NCBI GenBank assembly: GCA_002480345.1
Contig: DLBY01000122.1
Coordinates: 8,148-58,949, forward strand
Origin: Phycisphaerales bacterium UBA7812
GTDB lineage: Bacteria > Planctomycetota > Phycisphaerae > Phycisphaerales > UBA1924
DNA: 50,802 nt
Direction: 5' to 3'
Part shown: positions 1 through 8,188 of the stretch, one piece after another
Layout of the letters: every line of letters begins with the position of its first letter
How positions within the stretch are numbered: the stretch's first letter is position 1
The notes under the pieces: generated by a model
The model's database searches: none
Told to the model about the DNA's origin: nothing
Seen by the model: only the letters and a program-made list of their open reading frames with translations
Program-made: the position numbers and the translations under genes

Positions 1-31
1 CGCTACGGCGGGGTAGGCCGCGATCGACGAG

Positions 32-1171
32 ATGCTCCTCGGCGCGATGCACGCGTGGGTGGGGTTCACAGACGATGGGGCGGGGGGCGCGCCCTCGGGA
101 TCGCTGCGTCTTCATGACGGGTGGCGCTGGCGCGAGGGGCGCCGACCCCAGCTCGTCCCGACCCCCGCGGGCGCGGCGTGGCTCACACTGGTCGACATGC
201 TCCGCGATCGGCGCGCCGAGCTGCTCCCGCGGGTGGCGCCGGGCGTGCGCGGGCTGCTGCTCACCCCGTCGCGGAACGCGTCCGAGCGCACGGATTCGGT
301 CGCGGCGTTCTGGGCGGAGCCTGGCGCGAACCCTCCCCGATCGCTGACGCTTCTGCTCGCGAACGAGGCGGTCGAGCGGGTGGATCAGTTCGGGAATGCG
401 GAGCGCATCGAGCCCGGTGTGCTGGAGAACTCCAGCGTGCGCGCGCACACGATCGGGCTGGAGAGTGGGCCGGTGTTCGTGCGGGGCGTGAACCCGGAGT
501 TGCTCCGTTTCCTCGCGTCGATTCGGCTCGAGCCTTCGATGGTCCGCTCGGACACCGAGCCCCAGGAGGCGGCGCTGGTGCTGGAGAACCCGTGGACGAC
601 CTCGATCCAGGGGGAGTTTTTCATCCTCGAGCCCGGGAACCTGAGCACCGGCACGCGGGCGAACCAGGACCGTCGCTGGGACATCGACCCGCGGTTCGGT
701 CCGTTCGCGCTCGGGTCGGGCGCTCGGCTCGACCTCCCGGTGGAGTTTGATGTGAGCCCCGCGGTCGGGTCGGGGCCCGCGCGGATGGTCGTGGACATCG
801 ACCTGAGCAGCCCGACGGTGTCGGATTTCGTGCGCATCGAACGCACGATCGAGGTGGGGCTCGACACGCTGCGCATGCACCTGCTCGCGTCGTACGAGCC
901 CGATCCGTCGGGCGCTGACATCGCGCTGTACGCGGTGATCGAGAACACGGGCGACGCGCCCCAGAACATCACGCTCAAGATCGACGCGCCGGGGTTCAGC
1001 CCCCAGCGATCGGGCCCGAGCGGGGTGCTCCCCGGGAGGCGGCTGATCAAGGTCTTCCCCTTCCCGGGCGGGCGCGAACGCCTCTCGGGTCTGGAGATCG
1101 TCGCGGGGCTGACCAACCGCGAAACGGGCGAGCGGCTCCGGACCTCGCTCCCGATCGACAGCGGGCCCTGA
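32..1171 (+). CDS. C-terminal part of a large exported/beta-sandwich protein (5' end uncertain)
   Basis: This 379-residue frame has no recognised enzymatic motif. It reads as alternating short strands with proline- and glycine-rich turns, and residues ~190-370 look like repeated Ig-like or NEW3-type beta-sandwich modules (for example DLSSPTVSDFVRIERTIEVG and AVIENTGDAPQNITLKID). Such modules usually sit at the C-terminus of long secreted planctomycete proteins. There is no signal peptide at the first ATG, and no Shine-Dalgarno. The reading frame looks protein-like upstream of the ATG (AAIDEM), but is stopped by a TAG at 14-16. A frameshift, or a gene start just inside the window, are both possible. 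It ends 7 bp from the convergent methyltransferase. Function unknown. Confidence 0.6.
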   Translation: MLLGAMHAWVGFTDDGAGGAPSGSLRLHDGWRWREGRRPQLVPTPAGAAWLTLVDMLRDRRAELLPRVAPGVRGLLLTPSRNASERTDSVAAFWAEPGANPPRSLTLLLANEAVERVDQFGNAERIEPGVLENSSVRAHTIGLESGPVFVRGVNPELLRFLASIRLEPSMVRSDTEPQEAALVLENPWTTSIQGEFFILEPGNLSTGTRANQDRRWDIDPRFGPFALGSGARLDLPVEFDVSPAVGSGPARMVVDIDLSSPTVSDFVRIERTIEVGLDTLRMHLLASYEPDPSGADIALYAVIENTGDAPQNITLKIDAPGFSPQRSGPSGVLPGRRLIKVFPFPGGRERLSGLEIVAGLTNRETGERLRTSLPIDSGP

Positions 1172-1178
1172 GGCACGG

Positions 1179-2018
1179 TCAGGATCGCGCGCGCAGCACG
1201 AAGACGCGGTACCCCGATTCCGCGGGCTCGCAGGGATGACCATCGTGGTCGGTGGTTTCCTCGATCACAAAGGGGGATCGCGCGATGAGCGCGAGCCACT
1301 GCTCGAGGCTGTAGGTCCGGAGCGCATAGGTGCTGTCGCGGTGCTCGGTCCCGGAGGGGCGCTCGATCATGAGGTGGCTGAGGACGCGTTCGGCGCGCGC
1401 GCCGCCCGTCTTGCCCGTCGGGGGGATGTACTGGACGGTCTGCGTCACCGCGACCGGTCCCCGTGCGCCGCGCCAGACATCCTCGCTCGGATACTCCAGC
1501 CCGTAGGCGGTCGTGCTGATCCCGACGGCGTAGACCCCACCGGGCCGCAGCGCGTGCGCCATCTGCGCGAGGTGGTCGAGCGCATCGCGATCGGTCGTGA
1601 GGTGGCGGAACGAGTTGATGGTGTTGAACGCGAAGCCGAACGCGTGACGCGGGATCGCGTTGTCGTCCACGCAGGTGCGCATATCCGCGGTGAGCGCCCG
1701 GGCGGTGCCGGCGAGTCCGGCTCGCTCGATCCTGCTGTTCGCGTACGCGACCATCCCGGGGTCGAGGTCGAATCCGGTTGTGGGCGTCCCGCGCTTCGCG
1801 GCGAGGCGGACGCATCGAGCGCTCCCGCACGCGGGCTCGAGCCAGTGCGTGGTGGGGGCGGGGGGGCGCACATGGCGCGCCGCGATGCGTTCGAGCGCAT
1901 CGAGTTCCTGCGCGGTCCCCGGGGTGTGGAGGATGTCGTAGATCATCGCGTCGGCGTAGAGGCCTGTCTGGGCGTCGTCGCGCGGTCGTTGGGTCGCGTG
2001 TCGCGGTGGGGTGGGCAT
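1179..2018 (-). CDS. Class I SAM-dependent methyltransferase
   Basis: A 279-residue protein with a Rossmann methyltransferase core: motif I is WLEPACGSARCVRLAAKRG, followed by the acidic strand end GFDLDPGMVAYA that binds the ribose of S-adenosylmethionine, then FNTINSFRHL and the post-motif LRPGGVYAVGIS. The methyl acceptor cannot be deduced. The ATG at 2018 was chosen over a further-upstream start because AAGGAT lies 6-8 nt before it. It is convergent with the preceding gene and divergent from the DinB-family gene, with a 74-bp gap that must hold both promoters. Confidence 0.85.
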   Translation of the reverse strand: MPTPPRHATQRPRDDAQTGLYADAMIYDILHTPGTAQELDALERIAARHVRPPAPTTHWLEPACGSARCVRLAAKRGTPTTGFDLDPGMVAYANSRIERAGLAGTARALTADMRTCVDDNAIPRHAFGFAFNTINSFRHLTTDRDALDHLAQMAHALRPGGVYAVGISTTAYGLEYPSEDVWRGARGPVAVTQTVQYIPPTGKTGGARAERVLSHLMIERPSGTEHRDSTYALRTYSLEQWLALIARSPFVIEETTDHDGHPCEPAESGYRVFVLRARS

Positions 2019-2092
2019 CGGGTTATCCTTGCAGCGTCCCGGTCGGAGCGCGCACGGGGCGTGCCCTGGGCTATGCATCCGAGGAGTCCGCG

Positions 2093-2629
2093 ATGTCTGA
2101 TCCTGCCACGCTCGCCGCCTCGATCCGCAGCAGCGGTCCGCTGATCCTCCGATTCCTCGACGGATTCGACGACGACAACAGGACCAAGCAGGCGCCGGGC
2201 CTGCCCAACCATGTCTCGTGGACGCTGGGTCACCTCGCGTTGACGATGCACCGCGCCGCGGACCTGGTGACGGGGTTCAACGAGCCCCAGAAGCTGTCGA
2301 CGAGCGATTGGATCCACGGGGACGGGACGGCGGGCGATCCCAGCCGGTACGACACGGAGTCGGTCGCGTTCGGGTCGACCCCGCTGACGGACGCGTCGAA
2401 GTATCCCCGGATGGTCCGCGCGATAGAGATTTTTCAGACGGCGATCGACCGCTTCGCGGAAGACTGCGCGGGCGCGACACCCAAGGCGCTCGAGCGCGAG
2501 GTCTCGTGGGGGTCATCGGCGATCGTGGTGGGGGCGCTGGTGCAGCGCGTTGTGTTCCACAACGGGACCCATGCCGGTCAGTTGATCGACCTGCGCCGTG
2601 CGCTGGGCATGCCGCGCGTGCTCGGGTGA
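2093..2629 (+). CDS. DinB-family protein
   Basis: A 178-residue four-helix-bundle protein of the DinB/YfiT type. The first helix carries NHVSWTLGHLALTMH and the last HNGTHAGQLIDLRRALG; together these supply the His triad that binds a metal (Ni/Zn/Fe) in the superfamily. Family members include thiol-dependent transferases and many uncharacterised stress proteins, so the reaction is unknown. The ATG at 2093 has GAGGAG a few bases upstream; the open frame extends about 300 bp further back but lies over the divergent methyltransferase and was rejected. Confidence 0.85.
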   Translation: MSDPATLAASIRSSGPLILRFLDGFDDDNRTKQAPGLPNHVSWTLGHLALTMHRAADLVTGFNEPQKLSTSDWIHGDGTAGDPSRYDTESVAFGSTPLTDASKYPRMVRAIEIFQTAIDRFAEDCAGATPKALEREVSWGSSAIVVGALVQRVVFHNGTHAGQLIDLRRALGMPRVLG

Positions 2630-2698
2630 CCCGCGGCGTGGGTCCCGGGGCTCGTGGAGCGCCCTCAGGGCTCGGCTGGACGGGTGGGCAGGGGCGGC

Positions 2699-2704
2699 TA
2701 GACT
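2699..2704 (+). promoter_or_regulatory. -10 hexamer TAGACT, probable leaderless promoter of the PfkB-family kinase
   Basis: TAGACT is followed by GCCCCC and then the ATG at 2711, so transcription would start at or next to the start codon. A poor -35 candidate, TGGACG, lies 16 bp upstream (2677-2682). No Shine-Dalgarno is present. Confidence 0.55.
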
Positions 2705-2710
2705 GCCCCC

Positions 2711-3622
2711 ATGAACCTGATTGTCACCGGCACTGTGAGTATCGACACCGTCCAGACCCCCTCGGGTGAAGAACGCGAGGGCATCCTGGGCGGTTCCTGC
2801 ACCTATTTCGCGGCGGCGGCGAGCCAGTATGGGCCCGTCCGCCTCGTTGCGGCGGTGGGGGATGATTTTCCCGACGAGCACCGCGACACGCTCGCGAAGT
2901 TCCCCAACATCGACGCGGCGGGGCTCGAGACGCGCGCCGGGTCCAAGACTTTCCGCTGGGGCGGGAAGTACATGGACAACATGGACGAGCGCGAGACGCT
3001 GTTCACGGAGCTGGGGGTGCTGGACGAGGCGCCGCCCGAGATCCCCGAGTCGTTCGCGGACAGCGAGTGCGTGTTCCTGGCGAACAGCCACCCGATGGTG
3101 CAGATGGACCTGCTGAGCAAGCTGCCCAAGGCGAGGTTCGTGGTCGCGGACACGATGGACCTGTGGATCTCGATCGCGCGGGACGAGCTCAAGCAGCTGC
3201 TGGGCAAGGTGACGGGCCTCGTGCTGAATTACGAAGAGGCGGAGATGTACGCGGGCGTGCGCAACCCGGTGACCGCGGGTCTGAAGATGCTCGAGGACGG
3301 CCCCGAGTTCGTGGTCATCAAGAAGGGCGAGCACGGCGCGATCCTCGTGCACCGCGAGGGGCTCGCGGCGCTTCCCGCGTATCCGACGGAGACGGTCGTG
3401 GACCCGACCGGCGCGGGCGACACTTTCGCGGGGGGCATGATGGCGCACATCGCGAAGACGGGGGACACCTCGATCCACGGGATCCGTCGCGCGATGGCGC
3501 ACGGGACGATCATCGCGTCGTTCACGATCGAGTCGTTCAGCCTGGACCGCCTCGCGGGCCTGAAGAGCGACGAGATCGCGGACCGCTACGCGACCTTCAG
3601 CAACATGCTGGCGCTGGGCTGA
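2711..3622 (+). CDS. PfkB-family carbohydrate/nucleoside kinase
   Basis: A 303-residue ribokinase-fold kinase that transfers phosphate from ATP to a sugar or nucleoside hydroxyl. The PfkB signature 2 is clear at residues ~231-242 (DPTGAGDTFAGG), with Asp237 as the expected catalytic base. The N-terminal GGS at ~27-29 fits the substrate-binding Gly-Gly. Ends in a helical segment typical of the family. The sugar specificity is not evident. No Shine-Dalgarno precedes the ATG; a -10-like TAGACT lies 6 nt upstream, suggesting a leaderless mRNA. The next gene starts 5 bp downstream, so the two are probably cotranscribed. Confidence 0.9.
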   Translation: MNLIVTGTVSIDTVQTPSGEEREGILGGSCTYFAAAASQYGPVRLVAAVGDDFPDEHRDTLAKFPNIDAAGLETRAGSKTFRWGGKYMDNMDERETLFTELGVLDEAPPEIPESFADSECVFLANSHPMVQMDLLSKLPKARFVVADTMDLWISIARDELKQLLGKVTGLVLNYEEAEMYAGVRNPVTAGLKMLEDGPEFVVIKKGEHGAILVHREGLAALPAYPTETVVDPTGAGDTFAGGMMAHIAKTGDTSIHGIRRAMAHGTIIASFTIESFSLDRLAGLKSDEIADRYATFSNMLALG

Positions 3623-3626
3623 GGCG

Positions 3627-4289
3627 GTGCAAGGCGACGCGGATCCGGGCGCGGGGTACCTCGAGCCGTACCGGGAAGCGGTGCGGGACCTGGGCCCGTC
3701 GTTCGGCTCGCTGCTCTGGAAGAACGCGGATGCGCAGCGGACGCGGTTCGATGTGATCATCGACGCGTGCGTGCTGCGCGGGCGGGTCGTCGCGGACCTC
3801 GGCGCGGGGTTGGGCGATCTGGCGGCGCGGATGCATGAGCGCGGGATCGAGTACGGGCGGTACCTCGCGGTTGAGGGCGTGGGCGAGTTGGCGGCGGCGG
3901 CGCGGGACAAACTCGCGTCGGTCCCGGAGTGCGTCGTTATCGAAGGAGACTTCGTCGGAGACACCCGGCTGTTCCGCTCGCTGGTCGGCGAGCACGGCGC
4001 CGAGATCCTCGCGTTCAGCGGGTCGCTCAACACGCTGGACGAGGCGGACGCGCTCGCGGTGCTCGATCGCGCTTGGGAGGCGTTGCGGGGTGTCCGCGGC
4101 GGCCAGCTCGTCTTCAATTTCCTGAGCGACCGTGGGGCCCGCGAGGGCGAGAACACGGGTCCGGCTCGGCGGTTCGGGGCCGCGCGCATGGTCGCGTGGG
4201 CGTTCGAACGCACGCCGATGGTGCGGGTGCGCAGCGACTACTGGCATGGGCACGATGCGACGGTGTGGATGGGTCGGGGTGGTCGATAG
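3627..4289 (+). CDS. Class I SAM-dependent methyltransferase
   Basis: A 220-residue protein with motif I VVADLGAGLGDLAARMHERG at ~54-73, an acidic residue at the end of the next strand (YLAVEGVGELAAAA), and a later region (ILAFSGSLNTLDEADAL) matching the post-motif region of small-molecule or protein methyltransferases. Start is the GTG at 3627, 5 bp after the kinase stop, indicating translational coupling. Acceptor unknown; the linkage to a sugar kinase is suggestive but not diagnostic. Confidence 0.8.
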   Translation: MQGDADPGAGYLEPYREAVRDLGPSFGSLLWKNADAQRTRFDVIIDACVLRGRVVADLGAGLGDLAARMHERGIEYGRYLAVEGVGELAAAARDKLASVPECVVIEGDFVGDTRLFRSLVGEHGAEILAFSGSLNTLDEADALAVLDRAWEALRGVRGGQLVFNFLSDRGAREGENTGPARRFGAARMVAWAFERTPMVRVRSDYWHGHDATVWMGRGGR

Positions 4290-4391
4290 GGCGCTGCGCG
4301 GAATCGACCCGGGCGGATCCCGAATAGGATGGTGGGTCGGGTCGCGGGTTGGTTCATCCTCGTTGCCCGGCTTGTCTTGGGAGGAACGCTC

Positions 4392-5006
4392 ATGTCTGGT
4401 GCTGTCATCGCTCTGCTCGTCGTCGGCGGGATTCTGGTTCTTGTCGTTGTGGTGGGCTTGCTGTTCGGGATCTCGATCTACAACCGCCTGGTCACGCTGA
4501 AGAACCGTTTCCAGAACGCTTTTGCGCAGATCGAGGTGCAGCTCAAGCGCCGGCACGACCTGATCCCGAATCTCGTCGAGACCGTCAAGGGCTACATGAG
4601 CCACGAGCGGGAGACGCTCGAGGCGGTGATCCAGGCCCGCGCCGCGGCGGTCAGCGGGCTCGACGCGGCGGCGAAGGATCCGACGAGCGACGCGGCGATG
4701 CAGCAGCTCGCGGGGGCGGAGGGCGCGCTCACCGGCGCGCTGGGACGCCTGATGGTTGTCGCGGAGCAGTATCCGGATCTCAAGGCGACGCAGAACATGC
4801 AGCAGCTCACCGAGGAACTCACGAGCACGGAGAACAAGGTCGCCTTCGCGAGGCAGGCCTACAACGACAGCGCGACGAGTTACAACACCTACAAGCAGAC
4901 CTTCCCGCCCGTGCTGCTGGCGGGCATCTTCGGGCACCGCGCCGACGCGGCGCTCCTCGATTTCGACGACGCGGAGATCGGCGAGGCGCCCAAGGTCGCG
5001 TTCTGA
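4392..5006 (+). CDS. lemA: LemA family membrane protein
   Basis: A 204-residue protein with one N-terminal hydrophobic segment (residues ~3-28) and a cytoplasmic-length helical domain. The LemA hallmarks are visible: YNRLVTLKNRFQNAFAQIEVQLKRRHDLIPNLVETVKGYMSHE and the C-terminal YNDSATSYNTYKQTFP. Family function is poorly known; LemA genes commonly sit beside M48/HtpX-like proteases or TPM proteins, as here. ATG at 4392 is preceded by GGGAGGAACGCTC, a good ribosome-binding site. A TAGGAT at 4325-4330 may be its -10. Confidence 0.92.
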   Translation: MSGAVIALLVVGGILVLVVVVGLLFGISIYNRLVTLKNRFQNAFAQIEVQLKRRHDLIPNLVETVKGYMSHERETLEAVIQARAAAVSGLDAAAKDPTSDAAMQQLAGAEGALTGALGRLMVVAEQYPDLKATQNMQQLTEELTSTENKVAFARQAYNDSATSYNTYKQTFPPVLLAGIFGHRADAALLDFDDAEIGEAPKVAF

Positions 5007-5068
5007 ACCGGGTCTCGTTCTGAAATGGGTGTTGTTCTGAGCCGAACGCCTGATCGAGCGGGAACGGG

Positions 5069-7186
5069 ATGAACTTCTTCGAGCACCAGGATCTTGCGCG
5101 GAAGAAGACGGCGCGGCTCGTGGCACTGTTCGCGGTCGCGGTCGTACTGATCGTGGTCGCGATCTACGCGATCAGCGTTGTGAGCCTGTGGTTCGCGATG
5201 GGGCAGGTCAGCGAGCCGGGCCGGGGCGGGGAGTCCGTCCGACACGCCTTCGAGTTGTGGGACCCGCTCGCGGCGTTCATCGCGTTCGCCGTGGGTGTTG
5301 TCCTCATCGGGGGCGGGAGTCTCTACAAACTGAACCAGCTCCGCTCGGGCGGGATGGTCATCGCGGAAGAACTGGGCGGGCGGCTGCTCACGCACCAGAG
5401 CGCGGACACCGACGGCTTGCGCCTGCTCAACATCGTCGAGGAGATGGCGATCGCGTCGGGCGTGCCGGTGCCCCCGGTTTACCTCCTGCCCGACGAGGAG
5501 GGCATCAACGCGTTCGCGGCGGGTTATTCGCCCGAGGACGCGGTGATCGGGGTGACGCACGGCGCGGTGCACGGGCTGAGCCGTGATCAGTTGCAGGGCG
5601 TGATCGCGCACGAGTTCAGCCACATTCTGTCGGGTGACATGCGCCTGAATCTCCGCCTCGTCGCGGTGCTGCACGGGATCCTGATCCTGGGGCTCACCGG
5701 CGCCGCGGTGATGCGCGGGATGTTCTACGCCGGCGCGGGGCACAGGCGTTCGTCCCGGGATAGCGGGGGCGGGGGCGCGATGCTCGCGATCTTCGCGATC
5801 GCGGCGGCGCTCGCGGCGATCGGGTACATCGGGACCTTTTTCGGAAACCTCATCAAGAGCGCCGTGAGCCGGCAGCGGGAGTTCCTCGCCGACGCGTCGG
5901 CGGTGCAGTTCACGCGGAACCCCGACGGGATCGCGGGGGCGCTCAAGGTGCTGGGCGGGGCGAAGCGGAAGGGTCGGCTGCGGTCGCCGAATGCGCCGGA
6001 GGCGAGCCACATGTTCTTCGCTGATGCGCTGACGCGCGCGATGGGTGGCGCGATGTCGACCCACCCGCCTCTCGGCAAGCGGATCAGGCGGATCGACCCG
6101 GGGTGGGACGGCGAGTTCTTGGCGCCCCGCGCGATCCCCGCTGGTCGGGCGTCGTCGCGCGGCGCGCCGTGGGATCCGACGCGGATCGATCACGGGAAGC
6201 TCGCCGAGGCGATGGGATTTGACCCCGGTGAGGGACGGATCGTTGCGATCGGTGGGGAGCGAACGGTGACCACGCACCGCCCGGGGCACGCGCCGGTCAC
6301 CCGAACCGAGCGGTGGGGGGACGCGCCGCCCCGGCCGGGCGAGGGGTTCGCGGTCGCGCCCCGGGCCGCGGTCGCCCGCGCCGGGGGGCTGGATGCCCAG
6401 AGCGTCGCGCACGCGCAGGCGCTGCTCGAGCGGATCCCCGAGCCCCTCCGCGACGCGGCCCACGATCCACACGACGCACGCGCGATCATCCTCGCGATGC
6501 TCGTCGCACGGGACGCACGCGATCCGGCGCGCGCGAGGCAGGCGGAGGCGCTGCGGGGCGCCGACGCGGGGCTCGGGCGGGCTGTGGCGCGCGTCGCGCC
6601 CGCGGTCGTCTCGCTCGACGAGGACCTGCGTCTCCCGCTGCTCGAGCAGGCGATGCAGCCCCTCGCGTCGCTGACGCCGGCGCAGGTTGAAGCGTTCCGG
6701 GGCCTGGTGGACGCGTTCATCGAGGCGGACGACGCGGTGACGGTGTTCGAGTGGATCCTCCGGAGGCTGGTCACCCGCCGCCTCGACGCCGCGGCGGGAC
6801 GGGCGGGCACGCCGCGCGTGCGGTACTACGCCCTGCGGCAGCTCGGGGAGTCGTGCTCGGTGCTGCTCAGCGCCGTCGCGCGGGCGGGCGTGCGGCACGG
6901 CGCGAGCGCCGAGGCGGATATCCGCCGGGCCTTCGACGCTGGGGCATCGGTTCTCGCAGGCGTGGACCTGCGCTTCCGTGCGGGCGGCGAATCAGGACCC
7001 GCTGCGCTCTCCGGGGCGCTCGACGAGCTCGAGACCACGGCGCCGAAGCTCAAGAAGCAACTGCTCGAGGCGTGCGCCACCGCGATCATGGTGGACGGCA
7101 CGGTGACGCCCCGCGAGGCGGAGCTGTTCCGGGCGGTGGGGGAGAGTCTAAGGGTGCCGATGCCGGTGCTGTTTGCGACCGGATGA
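5069..7186 (+). CDS. M48 (HtpX-like) membrane zinc metalloprotease with long C-terminal extension
   Basis: A 705-residue integral membrane protease, probably in membrane-protein quality control. Two N-terminal membrane segments (~17-44 and ~67-82) are followed by the peptidase domain: HEFSH at 181-185 is the zinc-binding HEXXH, and Glu271 in REFLADASAV is the expected third ligand. Two more membrane segments lie at ~195-216 and ~237-260. HtpX itself is about 290 residues, so some 350 residues after the STHPPLGKRIRRI motif are extra; the last ~80 (ATAIMVDGTVTPREAELFRAV) resemble a TerB/tellurite-resistance-like helical domain. It follows lemA by 62 bp, the usual lemA-M48 pairing. The 56 bp after its stop are AT-rich. 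Confidence 0.92.
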   Translation: MNFFEHQDLARKKTARLVALFAVAVVLIVVAIYAISVVSLWFAMGQVSEPGRGGESVRHAFELWDPLAAFIAFAVGVVLIGGGSLYKLNQLRSGGMVIAEELGGRLLTHQSADTDGLRLLNIVEEMAIASGVPVPPVYLLPDEEGINAFAAGYSPEDAVIGVTHGAVHGLSRDQLQGVIAHEFSHILSGDMRLNLRLVAVLHGILILGLTGAAVMRGMFYAGAGHRRSSRDSGGGGAMLAIFAIAAALAAIGYIGTFFGNLIKSAVSRQREFLADASAVQFTRNPDGIAGALKVLGGAKRKGRLRSPNAPEASHMFFADALTRAMGGAMSTHPPLGKRIRRIDPGWDGEFLAPRAIPAGRASSRGAPWDPTRIDHGKLAEAMGFDPGEGRIVAIGGERTVTTHRPGHAPVTRTERWGDAPPRPGEGFAVAPRAAVARAGGLDAQSVAHAQALLERIPEPLRDAAHDPHDARAIILAMLVARDARDPARARQAEALRGADAGLGRAVARVAPAVVSLDEDLRLPLLEQAMQPLASLTPAQVEAFRGLVDAFIEADDAVTVFEWILRRLVTRRLDAAAGRAGTPRVRYYALRQLGESCSVLLSAVARAGVRHGASAEADIRRAFDAGASVLAGVDLRFRAGGESGPAALSGALDELETTAPKLKKQLLEACATAIMVDGTVTPREAELFRAVGESLRVPMPVLFATG

Positions 7187-7242
7187 AGTACGGGTTTAGT
7201 GGATACGCAGACTAACTTGATTATGCCCAGTGAATAAGAGAC

Positions 7243-8139
7243 TCAGGCACCCTGAAGAACGCACCAGACTTTCGAGAAATCGCGTGCCGCGAGATCCTGT
7301 TTTCGGATCCAGAAATAGAGCATTCCCATGTCGCTCCACATCCAGCCCGGCGGATCATCTGTGTCGAGCTGCAGCAGAAGAACCCAATCTTTAGCCCCAT
7401 CGGACAGTTCCTCGGCACGCTTTTGATCTTCAGCTGAAAGTTCATCGCCGCAGTAGATGCCATTGGTCACGAGTTGACACTCGAGTTCCATAGCGTTCTG
7501 CATGGTGAGCGCATGACCACCGATCTGGTGGTGAGGATTCTCATCACCCTGCCCATCGAGCAAGGTTCGATGGACGAGATCGTAGAATTCGTCGATGTCA
7601 TCTTGTGACTTGATCGACTCCGTCATGACCGATTCGTCGGGTACACGATACGTTGCCACTTGTTCGAACTGAATCTCACATGGGACGAACGTGTCTCCAT
7701 CGAATCCAAGGTCGTCGGGAATTGCGTTGGCAGGCGTCGGGACGCGGCGGATCTCACTGTCACCCAGGTTTGCAAGAACAACCGCACTCCCCGCATCATC
7801 GGGATCATATCCCCATGGGGTATCTTGATAATCAGCGAAAAAACTCAGCGTTCCCGTGCGAGGTAGATCGAGATCGATCGCATCCAGAGGGGCTTCGGCA
7901 AGATTGATCTGGCATAGAAACGCGAGCGGACGACCCTTCCATGTCGGCCAATCGGTACCGGTGGGAAGGTCCGGGTCGCCTCCGAGCTTCGACTTACCAA
8001 GTCCGATCGAAGCATCATCTGTCTCGTTCCGTTTCAATGCAATAGCAGACTTAGAATCCGCGATCGCCGTTTCGGCGATCGCGTCGAAGCCGGACAAGCC
8101 GAACTCCTTTCGGAGTTCAGCGGGGTCGAGATAGGCCAT
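7243..8139 (-). CDS. YwqG-family (DUF1963) protein
   Basis: A 298-residue soluble protein. The family pattern is visible in SKLGGDPDLPTGTDWPTW, PLAFLCQINLAE, GTLSFFADYQD and the C-terminal WVLLLQLDTDDPPGWMWSDMG followed by LYFWIRKQDLAARDF. Function is unknown in the family; members occur sporadically and often next to toxins or mobile genes. ATG at 8139 has GAGGA 8 nt upstream; a GTG one codon earlier is possible. Base composition is clearly AT-richer than both neighbours, with AT-rich flanks at 7187-7242 and 8140-8165, which points to horizontal acquisition into the gap between the M48 and S1 genes. Confidence 0.88.
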   Translation of the reverse strand: MAYLDPAELRKEFGLSGFDAIAETAIADSKSAIALKRNETDDASIGLGKSKLGGDPDLPTGTDWPTWKGRPLAFLCQINLAEAPLDAIDLDLPRTGTLSFFADYQDTPWGYDPDDAGSAVVLANLGDSEIRRVPTPANAIPDDLGFDGDTFVPCEIQFEQVATYRVPDESVMTESIKSQDDIDEFYDLVHRTLLDGQGDENPHHQIGGHALTMQNAMELECQLVTNGIYCGDELSAEDQKRAEELSDGAKDWVLLLQLDTDDPPGWMWSDMGMLYFWIRKQDLAARDFSKVWCVLQGA

Positions 8140-8188
8140 CACGAATTCCTCAGAATTGTCGCTTCTAGATGTTGGTCGCGGTGTCGGC

